The notes under the pieces are model-generated. The model saw nothing but the letters and a program-made list of their open reading frames with translations, had not been told where the DNA came from and ran no database searches. Of a stretch of 64,000 bases of DNA, positions 1 to 10,129 are shown piece after piece; within the stretch, counting starts at the first letter, position 1; each line of letters opens with the position of its first letter. Location: positions 4,898,001-4,962,000 of the forward strand of contig AP026538.1 in NCBI GenBank assembly GCA_026075535.2, in the 5' to 3' direction. Both the position numbers and the translations under genes were made by a program. The DNA comes from Tricholoma matsutake. Lineage: Eukaryota; Basidiomycota; Agaricomycetes; Agaricales; Tricholomataceae.

Positions 1-1775
1 CATTATTCCAATAATAAAAACCAAGCTGGGCACCTGTTTTCTTCTGGAATACGAGGCTAAGCAGATTTTCCAATTACAAATGGTGGGAGTTTTTCACTCC
101 CATCAGCATTGGCAGTAAGCACATACATGAGCCATTTCTTGCTTCCTTTTGTCCCTGATGTATGTTTGTTCATGAGTCCATAGTCAGGTGGCATCCTGTG
201 TCATTAGTGCTTTGAGGTCCAGTCCTAAGGACTGGAAAAGGACCAGAAACTGGACCAGACCATAACCAGTTATATAGGACTGCTGGTTACAGTTGTAGCT
301 AAATTTAAACAAAGAAACCACAGAAAACTGGGTCAAATAAACCGGTCTTAACCGGTTTAGACCAGTTCAGCTATGTCCATACATAGCCACATTCAGGGGC
401 TACAAAAGGACCAAAAGTTTAAGCAAGTTGGTGAAGAATTGAGTGAGATATCATCAAAACTGACTTTGAATGCAAGTTTGATGCATAACTTTTTGAATCT
501 TTTGTTTGCATCCTGTAGGGGAACGTGTGAAAAAGGTGGTTATGACCGGTTATTACCGGTGTGGACCACAGTTCAGTTACGAACCAGTCATGACTGGTTA
601 TGGTCAGTTTTTTGCATTTTTTTTTGGTCCTGGTCCAGTTATTTGGCCATTTCCTTTTATAGATAACCAGTCCGGTTATCAGTTCACCCAAAAAAGGCAA
701 AAAAACCAGACTGGACTGGACCTCAAAGCACTATGTGTCATGGGTAGAAGTGAGTTGAGGATTCAGTCCAAACTGATTCAAGGCAACACTCACACATAGA
801 AGAGCCCTGTCTCATCCATGTTGAATATGTCCTTCAAGTGATATTTGTGCTTTGCAATCAGCTCATGCATACGTGCTAACTCCTCTTCCACATCAGCTGG
901 ATCAGAAGATGCTGCTTCTCCATGATATTGAAACTCCTTCAGCCCACAGCATTTCTTGAATGATGTCAGCCATCCTTCACTCAGGCTCAGCCTCTCATCT
1001 TCAGGAACCCCAACTAGATCAGCAAAGCATGTCTACTTCTGTTGCAGGATCTCTCCGTTCACAGGAACATTTTGAGCCATGGCCTTTGTGACCCACAACT
1101 CAAGCATTTTCATTGACTTCTGGGTATTCAGTCTGCTTTGCCCACTTTGACCTGCCTGCCTGCCTGCCCCTTGCTCTCCACCTTGGCCCATTGGGCTCAC
1201 CACTTCTCCTCTTTAAGCCAAGCTGATATGATTGGCTGCTTGAGTGGCAAGTTTGGGTAAATCTGATCCCAGTGTGTCGCCATCTTGCTCTGATTCTTCT
1301 CGCATGCATGATGCCAATCCAAAATCTCAATCCATTGTGCGAGTGTCATGTTTTCTTTTTTTGTAAAGACAGGCTTAGCTTTCTTCTTGTCTGCTTGTGG
1401 CTTTTGTTTGCATTCTTCAGGTCCTGTTTCTGTCAGTTAGCTTCATCTTGGTGGGAAAAATGCACCTTGTACTTTTTCTCTGCTTTCCTGCCAACACTAC
1501 CTTCTCACCAAGTTCCTTCAGCTTCTCAACCAAAGGTTTCTGCTGTGAGTTGAGCCTTGTTCATAGTTGGAAGCATTTTCTAGCAGAATGACAACAGCTT
1601 CTTCATCAACCAGGTTGGCAGCATTATCCAACCATTCCTCCTCCTTGGCTGAAATCTTTTCCTTCCTGTGCTGGCATGCCAAAAGGTCATCTTTTCTAGT
1701 TTTCATGAGATTCTTGAGATTTGTAAGACCAGATTTCAGCATGTCCAGAGGATTTTTTGGCATTGCAAAACAATG
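1..1775 (-). pseudogene. pogo/Tigger-like (Tc1/mariner) DDE transposase, interrupted and truncated at window edge
   Basis: Read leftwards, translated blocks follow the order of basidiomycete pogo-type transposases: an N-terminal helical block (about 1763-1590), a helix-turn-helix block containing TLAQWIEILDWHHASKKNQ (about 1350-1290), a CENP-B-type domain beginning MLELWVTKAMAQNVPVNGEI (about 1110), then NMDETGLFY (about 815-795), whose D fits the first catalytic aspartate. After an intron the frame resumes as MPPDYGLMNKHTSG and EKLPPFVIGK (about 196-75). The gene would continue past base 1, so the second catalytic part is not visible. One in-frame TAG (QQK*TCF) and several frame changes mark it as dead. 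The family assignment rests on recalled similarity. Confidence 0.8.
205..733. mobile_element. hAT-type MITE inside an intron of the pogo transposase
   Basis: The 529-bp element has terminal inverted repeats of 21 bp (TAGTGCTTTGAGGTCCAGTCC at the left; its complement at the right). It is flanked by a perfect 8-bp direct repeat TGTGTCAT at 197-204 and 734-741. The interior is rich in ACCGGT/CCAGTT motifs and has no coding capacity. An 8-bp target duplication with TAGTG-type ends fits the hAT superfamily. The insertion lies within a predicted intron of the minus-strand transposase (5' splice site GTGAGT near 794, 3' site ACACAG near 197). Confidence 0.92.
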
Positions 1776-2600
1776 TGGTTACTAAAGCAGCCAGTATCTG
1801 TGCAGAATAGATATTCCATAGCATTCTTAGCTTAGTTTCTAGCATGAAAATACATATCATATTAACCAAATATAGGCTAGTATGGGTTATAGTGACAAGA
1901 TTTGGCTATGGGTTATGGGATTTCAGAGGTTTATGGATTTTACTGGTAACAGAGTTGGTGGATGCCCAAAACCCATGGGTTATTACAGGTTATGGGGTGT
2001 CACGAGTATGGTTTAAGACAGAGTTGACTGTAGGCTCTTTCTCTTCATTCCTATATATAATAACTATGGATGTGATGACAATGCAACACTAATTTTGCTT
2101 TTTTTTTATGTCCATAATAATTATAAAGAACATCTTGCTTTTGGGGAGAGGGCTGCATGCTGTCACTGTATAATGGCTTTATTTGTACAGGTCCCATAAC
2201 CACTGCCGTTGATATAAAAAAAAGGATGTTACACAATATGGGTTGTATACAGCATTCAGCCTTATGATTACCTGTCACTGCGGGCATGAGCTTAAACTTC
2301 CCATGGATAAATTGTGAGTTGAAATTGGAGAAATTTTGCTTTTGAGGTGTTGATAAAAACAAGGGGGTGTCGGAGTTTGAATTTACCATATCAGGATGGT
2401 TAGTTAGTCCCCACCCCGAGCCTCTTGATTTTTGGAAGTCACATGATAATTCTACCTGAGGGCCCTATTGGGCAAAAAAAAGCTTATGACAAGCCCCCTT
2501 TTGGAAGGCAGGTGCCAACTGAGTGGTCAGAAGCATGCAGAATGACTAATCACAGTGATCAGTAGAGACTGCTCTATTAAGCATGGACATAAGGTACTAA
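1776..2600. other. non-coding stretch with degenerate GGGTTATGG repeats
   Basis: No coherent reading frame was recognised. The part at about 1870-2000 carries several degenerate copies of TATGGGTTAT/ACCCATGGG, a motif seen again at about 4500-4580, 31950-32090 and 37850-37940, so it probably comes from a short dispersed repeat. The rest is AT-rich unique-looking sequence. Confidence 0.4.
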
Positions 2601-2616
2601 AACAGAGAAGGAACTA

Positions 2617-2802
2617 ATGGTGGATGAGGATGGATGCATTCTCTGTCTAGACTGTAGAACATGGGTCAGAACTGGGAATGGTGGGGTGCAGAATTTTCTG
2701 CAACACCATCATGGAATAGCCCAGTGTGCAGCAAATAAAAAGAAGCAGAAATCTGCAGAGAGGGCCGAAAAGGCAAAGGAAAACATGATGAAGTGGTTTT
2801 GA
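2617..2802 (+). pseudogene. BED-like zinc-finger fragment, probably transposase N-terminus
   Basis: The 61-residue frame has the pattern CLDC, then 18 residues, then HHHGIAQC, followed by a lysine/glutamate-rich helix ending KENMMKWF. A C-x2-C...H-x-C finger followed by a basic helix is typical of BED-type DNA-binding heads of fungal transposases. No catalytic domain is recognisable downstream, and a stop follows MKWF. It could be the first exon of a longer element now replaced by the modular repeat at 3.4-4.4 kb. The specific family is not identified. Confidence 0.5.
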
Positions 2803-3340
2803 CCTGGAGCACCTGCTGTGCCACCTGTTAGGGTGACACCCACTATCTGCTAGCTAAGACCATGTGGGTTCTCTCTACAAGAAGGGGGCAGGATGCACCT
2901 GTGTGATGGGGAAATAGTGTTGCCATGGCTCGGCTCATGCAGCTAAGCCAATTTTGTGGCTCTGGCTCACAAGCTGAGCTGATTTTCATGGCTCCAGAGC
3001 TAGCCATCCAAATATAGCACATGTCAGTTGCTATTGTGCTGGCCATTCATCCTGCATTGCCAGCTCTCCCTCTCTTCATCTATGCTATCCTTTTTTGTTT
3101 TCTACTGCCATCTAGCACTTGGGACCCTTGTAGCATGAAAGTAAGCATGTTTTTGACTTTCTTATCCTTGTGATCAGCCCAACTGATGATTCTTCTCTCT
3201 CCCACTCTAGATTTCTGCATATCTTCATAATGACTACACCTGGCATCATGCAGTTTTCTCCACCCCTCCAAAAGGGATGTGAGATGTTTTCTATGTAGCT
3301 GGGAGGAGCCTGAGGCACCTCCGCATGTAAATAAAGTGTT
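2803..3340. other. no recognisable gene
   Basis: This stretch has short open frames on the minus strand without recognisable motifs. A local inverted pattern of GGCTC/GAGCC words (about 2920-3000) suggests an eroded short repeat. Nothing else could be supported. Confidence 0.35.
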
Positions 3341-3379
3341 TAATTGTTCTTTTCTTTCTTTTTTCAAATATTAACTGCT

Positions 3380-4410
3380 CTTTTGTTATTTTTAGCTTAT
3401 CTACTACCACAACAACATGCAACACACATGCACACCCCTCCTCCCAGTCCAAATGAGATGTCAGGGGGTTGTTTGCACCCCAAGCACCACACCATCACCT
3501 GCTCCATCACCCCAGCAATGGTGGCAGCTACTGCTACAACCTGCTGTGAAACAACACCTAGGGCCACCCAGATGACCACTGACACCCTGGAGATGGTCAA
3601 TGAGGCTGTAAATGACACACAGGACCTGTCTACTGCCAAGGAAACAGAGCCTCAAGACAATGAGCAACCATGCTCATCAAACATATTGTCTGCTCTCTGG
3701 ATGAACCTTGCTGCCAACTCCAGGACCTACAAAGATGCTCTGGGAAGCTGTCTGCACCCCCCAGTCCCTCCCTGCTCTACCCCCTTGCCCCCGTTTTGCC
3801 CCATGAGCCCTCAACAACACCTTATGCATCTATGTAGCCCACCACATCATCAATGACATGTTCATCAACGATGGCTATACCTCCTGCTCTTCCCCTCTCT
3901 GGAACACAGACCATGGCCCAGGAATGAACGAGCATGCCCCCAGGTGTGTCACAGACCCCCTGGACATGTCCCAAGCCCCTGGCATGCTTGGCACCCACAC
4001 CATGGGGTGGATATGGAATGCGACAAGAAGGGAGAACAAGGGGATGAGGGCAAGGTGGCCCCCCTGGTATGTTTTTTCTTCTTCTTTGCTTTGTTTTATT
4101 CACTAACAGCATGTTTCTTTTTGTAGTTGCCACCCTCACCTGCTAACAAAACCCACTGCTGTGAGCCACTGCTCGTGGGGTGGTGGATCCCCTACATCAC
4201 CACTTACAACATGACATCCATACCTGCAAGCAACTGCTCGCAGGGTGGATCTGTTTCACTCTGGATGACTGCCACATCACCACCACCACCCCTCACTTGC
4301 AAATGCAAAGCACCCACACCTGTAAGTAACTGCTCGTGGGGTGGATCCTTACCCTGGCCCCAGCCCCAGTGATGATGATGATGATGCACTATCATCATTG
4401 TCATCTTTAG
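3380..4410 (+). repeat. composite modular repeat (GAGCA-type motif plus intron-like cassette)
   Basis: Three copies of the GAGCnnCTGCTCG(T/C)(G/A)GGGTGG motif occur at about 4160, 4230 and 4325. Upstream is one intron-like cassette (4067-4126: GTATGT...CACTAAC...TTTTTGTAG). The 3420-3850 part is open in one frame and rich in Pro/His/Thr, but looks like low-complexity CAC/CCT sequence rather than a conserved protein. A GATGAT microsatellite sits at 4370-4387. The same motif and cassette types recur in the composite repeats at 8, 15, 20-24, 36-37, 39 and 43-44 kb. Confidence 0.6.
4067..4126 (+). other. intron-like cassette
   Basis: This is a 60-bp segment beginning GTATGT, T-rich, with a CACTAAC branch-site-like heptamer 20 bases before a TTTTTGTAG end. 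It has the same layout as the cassettes at 20530, 20937, 23105, 23476 and 23822, although here no CCCAAA-type hairpin is preserved immediately upstream. Confidence 0.6.
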
Positions 4411-4434
4411 CTCCTGTGCTCAAAGAAGCCCACA

Positions 4435-4626
4435 ATTGTGGGTCTTCCCAGATGCAGGACCTATTACATGATGGGAGATGGCGGGTCTACCATACCCACT
4501 GACCCATGGCTCATGAGCCTGTGGGTTGTGGGTATGGGTATAGGTATGGTCAGTCACTGCAGTGGTACCCATGGGTTACCCATATGGATTTTTCTTTTTC
4601 TTTTTCCACCTTCTCATAGCTACACC
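4435..4626. other. short intergenic repeat-like stretch
   Basis: It contains ACCCATG/GGGTATGG words (4495-4585) like those near 32.0 and 37.9 kb, followed by a T-rich tract ending at the LTR. No gene was seen. Confidence 0.4.
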
Positions 4627-5200
4627 TGTTAAGACTATAGGTCTCAACTCAGCCTAGTTGTATTTGGGTTCTATTTGGGACTTGGTGCTTCCTAAGTCAA
4701 TATGGCTATCCATATTCAGAGGGTTTCTGAGTAGACCATCTGTTCGTGTATCACAGCTGGAGGCTTTCCAACTGTCGAGTTCAAGTTATCACAACTTAGA
4801 GGCTTTCTAAGTTGTTGAGTGTTCTGGTTGAGTTTAAGACTGTTCATTGAATTAGGTCAAGCTAAGGAATACAGGCAGTATTACTGTAGCTTATATATGG
4901 TTCAGAGATGTCTATTGTCCAATCAGAATATGAGATCCTTGTCAAGTAATAATAGAAAGAACAATAGATGATAAGCCTCATGCTGAGCATGAGGCATCTG
5001 ATGTCATGGATCTGATGTCAAGGGTCTGATGTCAAGGACCCAATGTCAAGGAATGCTGCAGTGCAACATGTCGATCGGTGGGAGTCAGATGTCAAAGGGT
5101 CTCCCATCAGAATGAGTTGAGTTGAGTTGGAAAAATAAAGTACCTGGTCTTGCTGGCATACATCTGGTTGTCCTGGGTTACAATGTCAAAAATCATAACA
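4627..5200 (-). repeat. 3' LTR of the minus-strand gypsy element (TGTTA...TAACA family)
   Basis: The sequence begins TGTTAAGACTATAGG and ends ATCATAACA on the plus strand, so on the coding strand of the neighbouring element it runs TGTTATGA...CTTAACA (TG...CA). It is related to the solo LTR at 54052-54736, including the shared start TGTTAAGACTATAGGTCTC, the GCATGAGGC palindrome and the repeated GATGTCAAGG words near 5000-5060. Immediately inward lies a purine tract, as expected for the 3' LTR. Its plus-strand left part carries hairpins with a constant GGCTTTC-type loop (4679-4698, about 4753-4774, 4792-4814). Confidence 0.8.
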
Positions 5201-5220
5201 TCACCCTCTCTCTATCTTTG
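5201..5220 (-). promoter_or_regulatory. polypurine tract of the gypsy element
   Basis: On the minus strand the bases just before the LTR read AAGATAGAGAGAGGGTGA, an unbroken purine run apart from two Ts. It directly abuts the TG of the LTR, where plus-strand DNA synthesis of an LTR retrotransposon is primed. Confidence 0.7.
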
Positions 5221-7465
5221 AAGTCACTGACTTTGATCAAAATCCTTTTTCTCCTTCCCAATCAGGAAGTGGGGTGGGTTGTGGTTGAAGAAAATCTGTT
5301 GGAGCATAGCAAGGTTCCCAACTCTCTGTGTTCCCCAAATAGGAGTCTCCTTGCCAGGTCATACCCACTCTCCTCATTGTAGTGGGCATTCCACTGGAGG
5401 TCCATCCACAGAGGTCTGCTTACACCTGCTAGTGGCCTCCTGCCAGGGGCAAGCCCTGTTTGCTCAATGTAGAAGTCTTTGAGGAAGTAGTCTTCATCAT
5501 CAAGTTCTCCTTCGAAGCACCATTCCTCAAACTGTGTCCTCACCCAAGTCAGGTCCACCTTTGTGCTCCTCCAGGCAAAGAGGCAGCATTTCAGACAGGT
5601 TGGGGACACCCTCCTTATCCAATCATCCCTTGTTATCCAGAAGGGAATCCCATGTGGGCATATCCAAGAGGGTCTGCCTGGGAGTATGTTTGTCAATGGT
5701 CCTTGATCAATGACCACTCATGCAGTCCTTGCTGTGGTTTGTATTTGGTTTTGTCTTGGTAGTGGTGATGGGATGGGGAACATCATCTGGTCTCTCAGTA
5801 GTCGGTTTGGTGGGTGTTTTGGTCTGGGGGGTTCTACAGCCATTGTTGCTGTTTATATGCCCTTAAGATATCCTTGGCATGTTTCAGGTTCCCTCAAGCT
5901 CCCATGAGTTCTCTGAGGTTGGGTATCCAACCCACTTCACTAAGAAGTGCATGGTCCTTCCTTTCTTTTTGTGTCTGATGATTGCTTCCACTTCATACTC
6001 TGATTCACCTTCTATCAGATCAGGGGGTGGTTTTGGGAAGTTTGGTCCATGTGTCTTGGCTTCTTTATATGGGGAAAGGAGTGCCATGTGGAATACTGGG
6101 TGTATTTTCCACTGTTCTGGTAACTTCAGTTGGTAGGAGAGTGGGCTCAGGACCTTCTTGATAATGAGGAGTCCTTCTCTCTTCAGTGCGAGCTTCCTCA
6201 TTGCATATGTCATTTTGAGGTTCTTTGCTTCTAGCCACACCTTGTCTCCTTCTTTGAATGGGGTGAAGTGCCTTGTGGTCCTTTCCACCATTATCTGTCT
6301 GGTCAACTTGGGTGTTGCCTTCACTTCATCTTGGGCATATTGCAGTGTGATGATTCATTTCTCTATTGCCAGTATGTTCATTTTCAGGTAGGGGAGTGGG
6401 ATCGCCTTGGGCTCATAGCCCATCATGAGGTAGAATGGGGAGTTCTTCTGTATGGAGTGCGTTCTCTGGTTGTGCGTGAACTCTGTGGTTGGGAGGAGGT
6501 GCTTCCAATTCTCCTGGTTGTTTGAACAGAAGATCCATAGGTACACTTCTACTTCTTGATTCACCTGTTCTGTTTCCCTGTTGGTCTGGGGATGGTACAC
6601 CATGCTCATTGCCAGCTTGATTCTGAGCAATCTTCCTAGCTCCTGGAAGAGCTGTGAGGCAAATCTGGGATCTCTGTCAGAGATGATCTTGTCTGGGAGG
6701 CTGAATCACTTGTAGACATAAGTGCATTATAACCATCGGACTCTGGTAGGTTGGTTATGAAATATGTCATCACCATTGCAAATGGTCTTGTCGCTTTGGA
6801 CTTGATTGGTTGTAGTGGGGGATTTGTTGGGTGCATGTTGACCTTCATCTGCTGGCATATTGCACATCCAGCAATGTAGTTCTTGATGTATATCATCATC
6901 CCCGGCCACCAGTAATCTCTCCTGATCATTTCCATTGTCTGCCACTGTCCCAGATGTCCACTGGTTACCCCTTCATGGTACTTTTGCACCAGCTTCTTTC
7001 ATAGATCTCCATTGTTGGGGACATAGCATCTGTCTCAGAAGAATAGAAGGCCATCTTCTATCTTACAGTCTTCTCATGTCAATTTTATCAGCAGCATTCC
7101 CTTGGTCTTCAGTGCTTCAATTGCACTCTTTACCAGATTGTCTTTCATGATGCTCCCTGTGAGCAGATCATGCATTTCTGTATCAATGAATTTCACAAAT
7201 ACTGTCTCGGGTAATATTGTGACATCTTCATTGTCATTGTCTTCTGCTGGTATGTGGTCTGCTCTTCATGATAATGCATTGCTCTGCACCATCTGTGATC
7301 CAGGTATGTGGATGAGCTGCAAGTCAAATTCCTATAGGAATAGACTCCATCTTGCCTGTCATCTGTTCAGTTTCTGTGCTGTCTGGAAGTACATCAGGTT
7401 CTTGTGATCTGACAGGATTACCACTGGGTGTCCTGATCCCAGTAGGCTGTAATTTACCCTCCCCC
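5221..7465 (-). pseudogene. Ty3/gypsy chromovirus pol remnant (RNase H - integrase - chromodomain)
   Basis: Read leftwards, the remnant starts in RNase H ([20 protein letters not shown] near 7430-7370). The zinc-binding integrase head follows (HEGVTSGHLG...GCAICQQMK, 6989-6840), then the integrase end of the core (SMVYHPQTNRETEQVNQEVE, about 6600-6540, with the catalytic-type E). A C-terminal barrel precedes a chromodomain (YEVEAIIRHKKKGR...FLVKWVGYPTSENSWE, about 6010-5890). Reverse transcriptase, protease and gag are missing: the element is cut at about 7465 by a GAGTCCA minisatellite. A further 5262-5717 frame follows the chromodomain, but I cannot name its function. Many frame breaks make it inactive. 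Confidence 0.88.
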
Positions 7466-7472
7466 ACCTATT

Positions 7473-7590
7473 CTAGTTGGAGTCCAGTTATTCCGGTCAG
7501 AGTCCAGTTATTCCAGTTGGAGTCCAGTTATTCTGGTTGGAGTCCAGTTAGTCCACTTATTCCAACCAGATTCCAGTTACTCCAGATGCT
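7473..7590. repeat. minisatellite, about 20-bp unit (AGTCCAGTTATTCYRGTYRG)
   Basis: Five to six imperfect copies of GGAGTCCAGTTATTCC-like units run in tandem and end in diverged copies at 7550-7590. The block marks the junction where the gypsy RNase H stops. GAGTCCA-rich ends also occur at 14930-15030 and 40980-41215 next to tRNA-like SINE sequence. Confidence 0.85.
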
Positions 7591-7654
7591 CAACTTAGAG
7601 TATATACCCTAATGAATAGTCAAATTTCAAGTCTTAAGTTGTCAAAGTGCCTAC

Positions 7655-7790
7655 AAAATATATTTGTGCAGAGTAAGGATTGAACTCAAGACATCTTGAT
7701 TAGAGTGATCACATGACAGACCAAACATGTGTGCTTAACCAGTTGAGCCACAGGAGAATTATTAGTTAGTATTATAAGGTTTATTCATGA
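7655..7790 (-). mobile_element. tRNA-derived SINE-like sequence
   Basis: On the minus strand the sequence contains an A-box-like TGGCTCAACTGGTTAAGCAC and, about 45 bases on, a B-box-like GAGTTCAATCC. This is the internal RNA polymerase III promoter arrangement of tRNA-derived SINEs. The distal part of the same unit (GTTGAGCCACAGGAG...TTAGTTAGTATTATA) recurs at 15085-15160. A clean cloverleaf acceptor stem is not visible, so I do not call it a tRNA gene. Confidence 0.65.
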
Positions 7791-7839
7791 CACTCTAATT
7801 TTTTTCAAAGTAGATAAGATCAAATTTTTTAAATTAACC

Positions 7840-8105
7840 ACATCCCTCACATTGAATGCAAGGGAGTGGGAATGATTGTGATTACATAGATAAACAAAAA
7901 ATCCTCCCTCTCACAAGATGTGAAAGGGTGTTTTATCTATATACATAAAAAGCTAACCCCTCGCGCTGAATGCGAGGGGGAGGTAAAAACATGAAGACAA
8001 AAATCCCTCCCCCACACAAAATGGGGGAGGGGGCGCACAATACTAATAAATAATTAAAAGTACAAAAAAAATCCCTCCCCACACTTCATGTGGGGGAGGG
8101 GGAGG
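7840..8105. repeat. array of five CCCTC...GAGGG hairpins
   Basis: Five short inverted repeats follow each other at about 50-60 bp spacing: near 7850, 7905, 7958 (CCCCTCGCGCTGAATGCGAGGGG), 8005 and 8068. Each has a purine/pyrimidine stem closing a short loop, often containing an ATG, and they are separated by AT-rich spacers. Related but less regular hairpins occur at 15210-15420, and a nine-unit version occurs at 32191-32775. Confidence 0.75.
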
Positions 8106-8657
8106 GGATGCAACCCCGCTGTTGTCTGTCATTCCACCCATGTTCCACCCCACAAGCAGTTGCTCATGAGGCTGGGGGTGGGTGGTGTGTCATTGTCATC
8201 TCCTGTCCCTGGGCCTGGGTGGGTGGCTTGTCATCATTCATCACTGTCATCCCCTGTTTGGATTTCTGTTTTTTTCTTTTTTTCTGGGGGGGGGGGGTTT
8301 GGGCACATCAGTGCGACGTGGTGCAAGCACAGAGGTTGGTGGGTGCTTACTAGGCAGGTACCCCCCTTCTGGGGTCTCCTGGCATCCCTCTGCACCCTCC
8401 TAGCCAATGTCAACAGCCTCACATCCCATTTGAATGGGGAGGAGGGGATCAGGTGGGTGTGGGCATGGGTTGCACATTTTTTGTCATGGCAGGTCATCCC
8501 AAGTAGTATATAGTATACAATCTAAAAAGCAATAAATTACAATTAGTTGATTGATAAAAAGAAAAAGAAAAAAGAAAAAAGAAAAAAAAACTTATCTATG
8601 GCCCAAACAATGGCAACGTCATTTGGGCCTGTGTTCCATCTGGCAGTAGAGTAGAAC

Positions 8658-8722
8658 CTGTAAAACAAAAGAAACAAGTTAGTTAGTTTATAAAAACAAA
8701 AAGCAAACAAAAAAAAACTTAC
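8658..8722 (-). other. intron-like cassette (tandem unit 2)
   Basis: Read on the minus strand it starts GTAAGTTTTTTTTTG, carries CTAACTAACTTG and ends TTTTACAG. Donor, branch site and acceptor are all canonical, and length (65 bp) matches fungal introns. The CCCAAA hairpin ends three bases before the donor. Confidence 0.7.
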
Positions 8723-8807
8723 TTAGGGCCCAAACAACATGATCTGCATCATTTGGGCCTGCATTCCATCCAATCACGTCGTTTGCGCCCCTGTTCCATC
8801 TGGGAAC

Positions 8808-8871
8808 CTATAAAACAAAAGAAACAAGTTAGTTAGTATATAAAAACAAAAAGCAAACAAAAAACACTTAC
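8808..8871 (-). other. intron-like cassette (tandem unit 3)
   Basis: A 64-bp minus-strand segment beginning GTAAGT, with CTAACTAAC and ending TTTATAG. It is near-identical to unit 2 and sits 150 bp from it. Confidence 0.7.
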
Positions 8872-8966
8872 TTAGGGCCCAAATGATGTGATCTGCATCG
8901 TTTGGGCATGTGTTCTGTCCAATCATGTCATTTGGGCCCATGTTCTGTCTGGCAGTAGAGTAGAAC

Positions 8967-9027
8967 CTATAAACCAAATGAAACAAGTTAGTATAAAAAA
9001 ACTAAATGCAAACAAAAAAAAACATAC
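8967..9027 (-). other. intron-like cassette (tandem unit 4)
   Basis: A 61-bp minus-strand segment beginning GTATGT, with CTAACTTG and ending TTTATAG. It is preceded by the hairpin at about 9031-9064. Confidence 0.68.
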
Positions 9028-9354
9028 TTAGGCCCCAAACGACGTGATCTGCATCATTTGGGCCCACATTCCATCCAGTTGGCTCGTTTGAAGGTGGTTG
9101 TGATGGTGGCAGTGGGCATGGGAATGGTGGTGGTGGGTGTGCATGCAGTGGTGGTGGTAGAGTGGAGGGGAGGAGGAGGTGGCATTGGCAACAGTGGTGG
9201 TGGTTGTGAGCTGGCAGTCACATGTCACACATCATGCATATGTGTACTTATTAATCATTCCATTAATGGCTGTGATTAACTATGTACCTTGGTTGGGTAA
9301 TAAAAGTATTAAATGTACCAGACAAGGGCTCCCTCCATACCCAAAAGACAAAGT

Positions 9355-9440
9355 CATATATATGGTCTAGTGGTTAAGATGTGTGTTATGAGTCTGGTCT
9401 GCTAATGCTTAGTCTTTGGGTTCAAACCATGGCCCTAGTC
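9355..9440 (+). mobile_element. tRNA-derived SINE-like sequence
   Basis: An A-box-like TGGTCTAGTGGTTAAGATG (9363) is followed about 40 bases later by a B-box-like GGGTTCAAACCATG (9418). The spacing suits an internal Pol III promoter. The flanks do not pair as an acceptor stem, so this is better read as a SINE head than as a tRNA gene. Confidence 0.6.
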
Positions 9441-10070
9441 TTATTGTTTGGCCTCACTTTACAGGGTCAGCTGACATAAGTAACATTTTGAATCAGCCTT
9501 GCAGCTCAAGTGCCCAGGCATTGCACATCACTCGCACATCAGTCACACTCTCATTTCCCATATAGGTGATAGCTTGTTGGATTTGGCTGCTGTTCCCTCA
9601 TTCATCGAAAGTGAATGGATTGTGATTGGAAAAAAGTACTCAACTACAGATACTCCCCTAGAAATGAGGTTTTTATGACCTAATTACACTGACTCAGAAT
9701 CACTGGTCTTTGGTTAACCATTAGTAATTGCCCTGTACTTGAAAACAGGGAAAACATGAGTCAATTTCTGACTCATCAAACATCTCAAACATTGCTGTTC
9801 AGATCTTCGAGTACACAATTCTGTGCCATTCCAGAGGCAACATCACTTCTTCAAACAAAGCAATTTGCTTTATTAAACTCCATTGCTTTTCTTTGCCTGC
9901 TGTCATCAACACTGAACACCACTGCAGTTGGAATAGAACTTGCTCAAGAGGATGTTGAACGCTTCAAGATTTTATCTGCAGGGGAGCAAAATTTCAAGGA
10001 GGTGATGTGCTTGTCCCAACCACATGGTTGAGGGAAGCAGAATGCAGAGGAGGAGGAGGACAAATAAATA
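9441..10070. other. no recognisable gene
   Basis: One open plus-strand frame (9756-10031, 91 residues, ending VCLSQPHG-like sequence) has helical character. It shows no motif I recognise and could be a chance frame. Nothing else was supported. Confidence 0.3.
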
Positions 10071-10129
10071 CTGTGTCATACTCAGAGTAATCTATATTAG
10101 AACAGTGTAGAACACATTTTCATGTGTTT

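Larger units (their letters stand above)
8106..9280 (-). repeat. composite modular repeat with four tandem hairpin/intron-like cassettes
   Basis: On the minus strand, units of about 150-160 bp repeat between 8500 and 9070. Each has a hairpin GGGCCCAAACGAC-like stem followed within a few bases by GTAAGT/GTATGT, an AT-rich body with CTAACTAAC, and a TTTACAG or TTTATAG end. Clear cassettes are 8658-8722, 8808-8871 and 8967-9027. The first (about 8503-8595) has a damaged donor (ATAAGT). The leftmost part holds the GAGCAGTTGCTC-type motif (8150) and a G-run (8285-8298). The right part is GGTGGTGG microsatellite (9080-9210). Confidence 0.75.

Noticed and set aside
1860..2000. Telomere-like GGGTTATGG / TATGGG words
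   Set aside because: Units are irregular, interrupted and also found in inverted form at 4.5, 32.0 and 37.9 kb; they look like an eroded dispersed repeat, not a telomere.
3344..3856. 170-codon plus-strand open frame as a protein
   Set aside because: It is dominated by CAC/CCT low-complexity sequence typical of the modular repeats and has no recognised domain; it also overlaps an equally long minus-strand frame.
4622..5205. Target duplication ACACC/TCACC around the LTR at 4627-5200
   Set aside because: The right side adjoins the polypurine tract of the gypsy element, so the partial match is coincidental; this is a 3' LTR, not a solo LTR.
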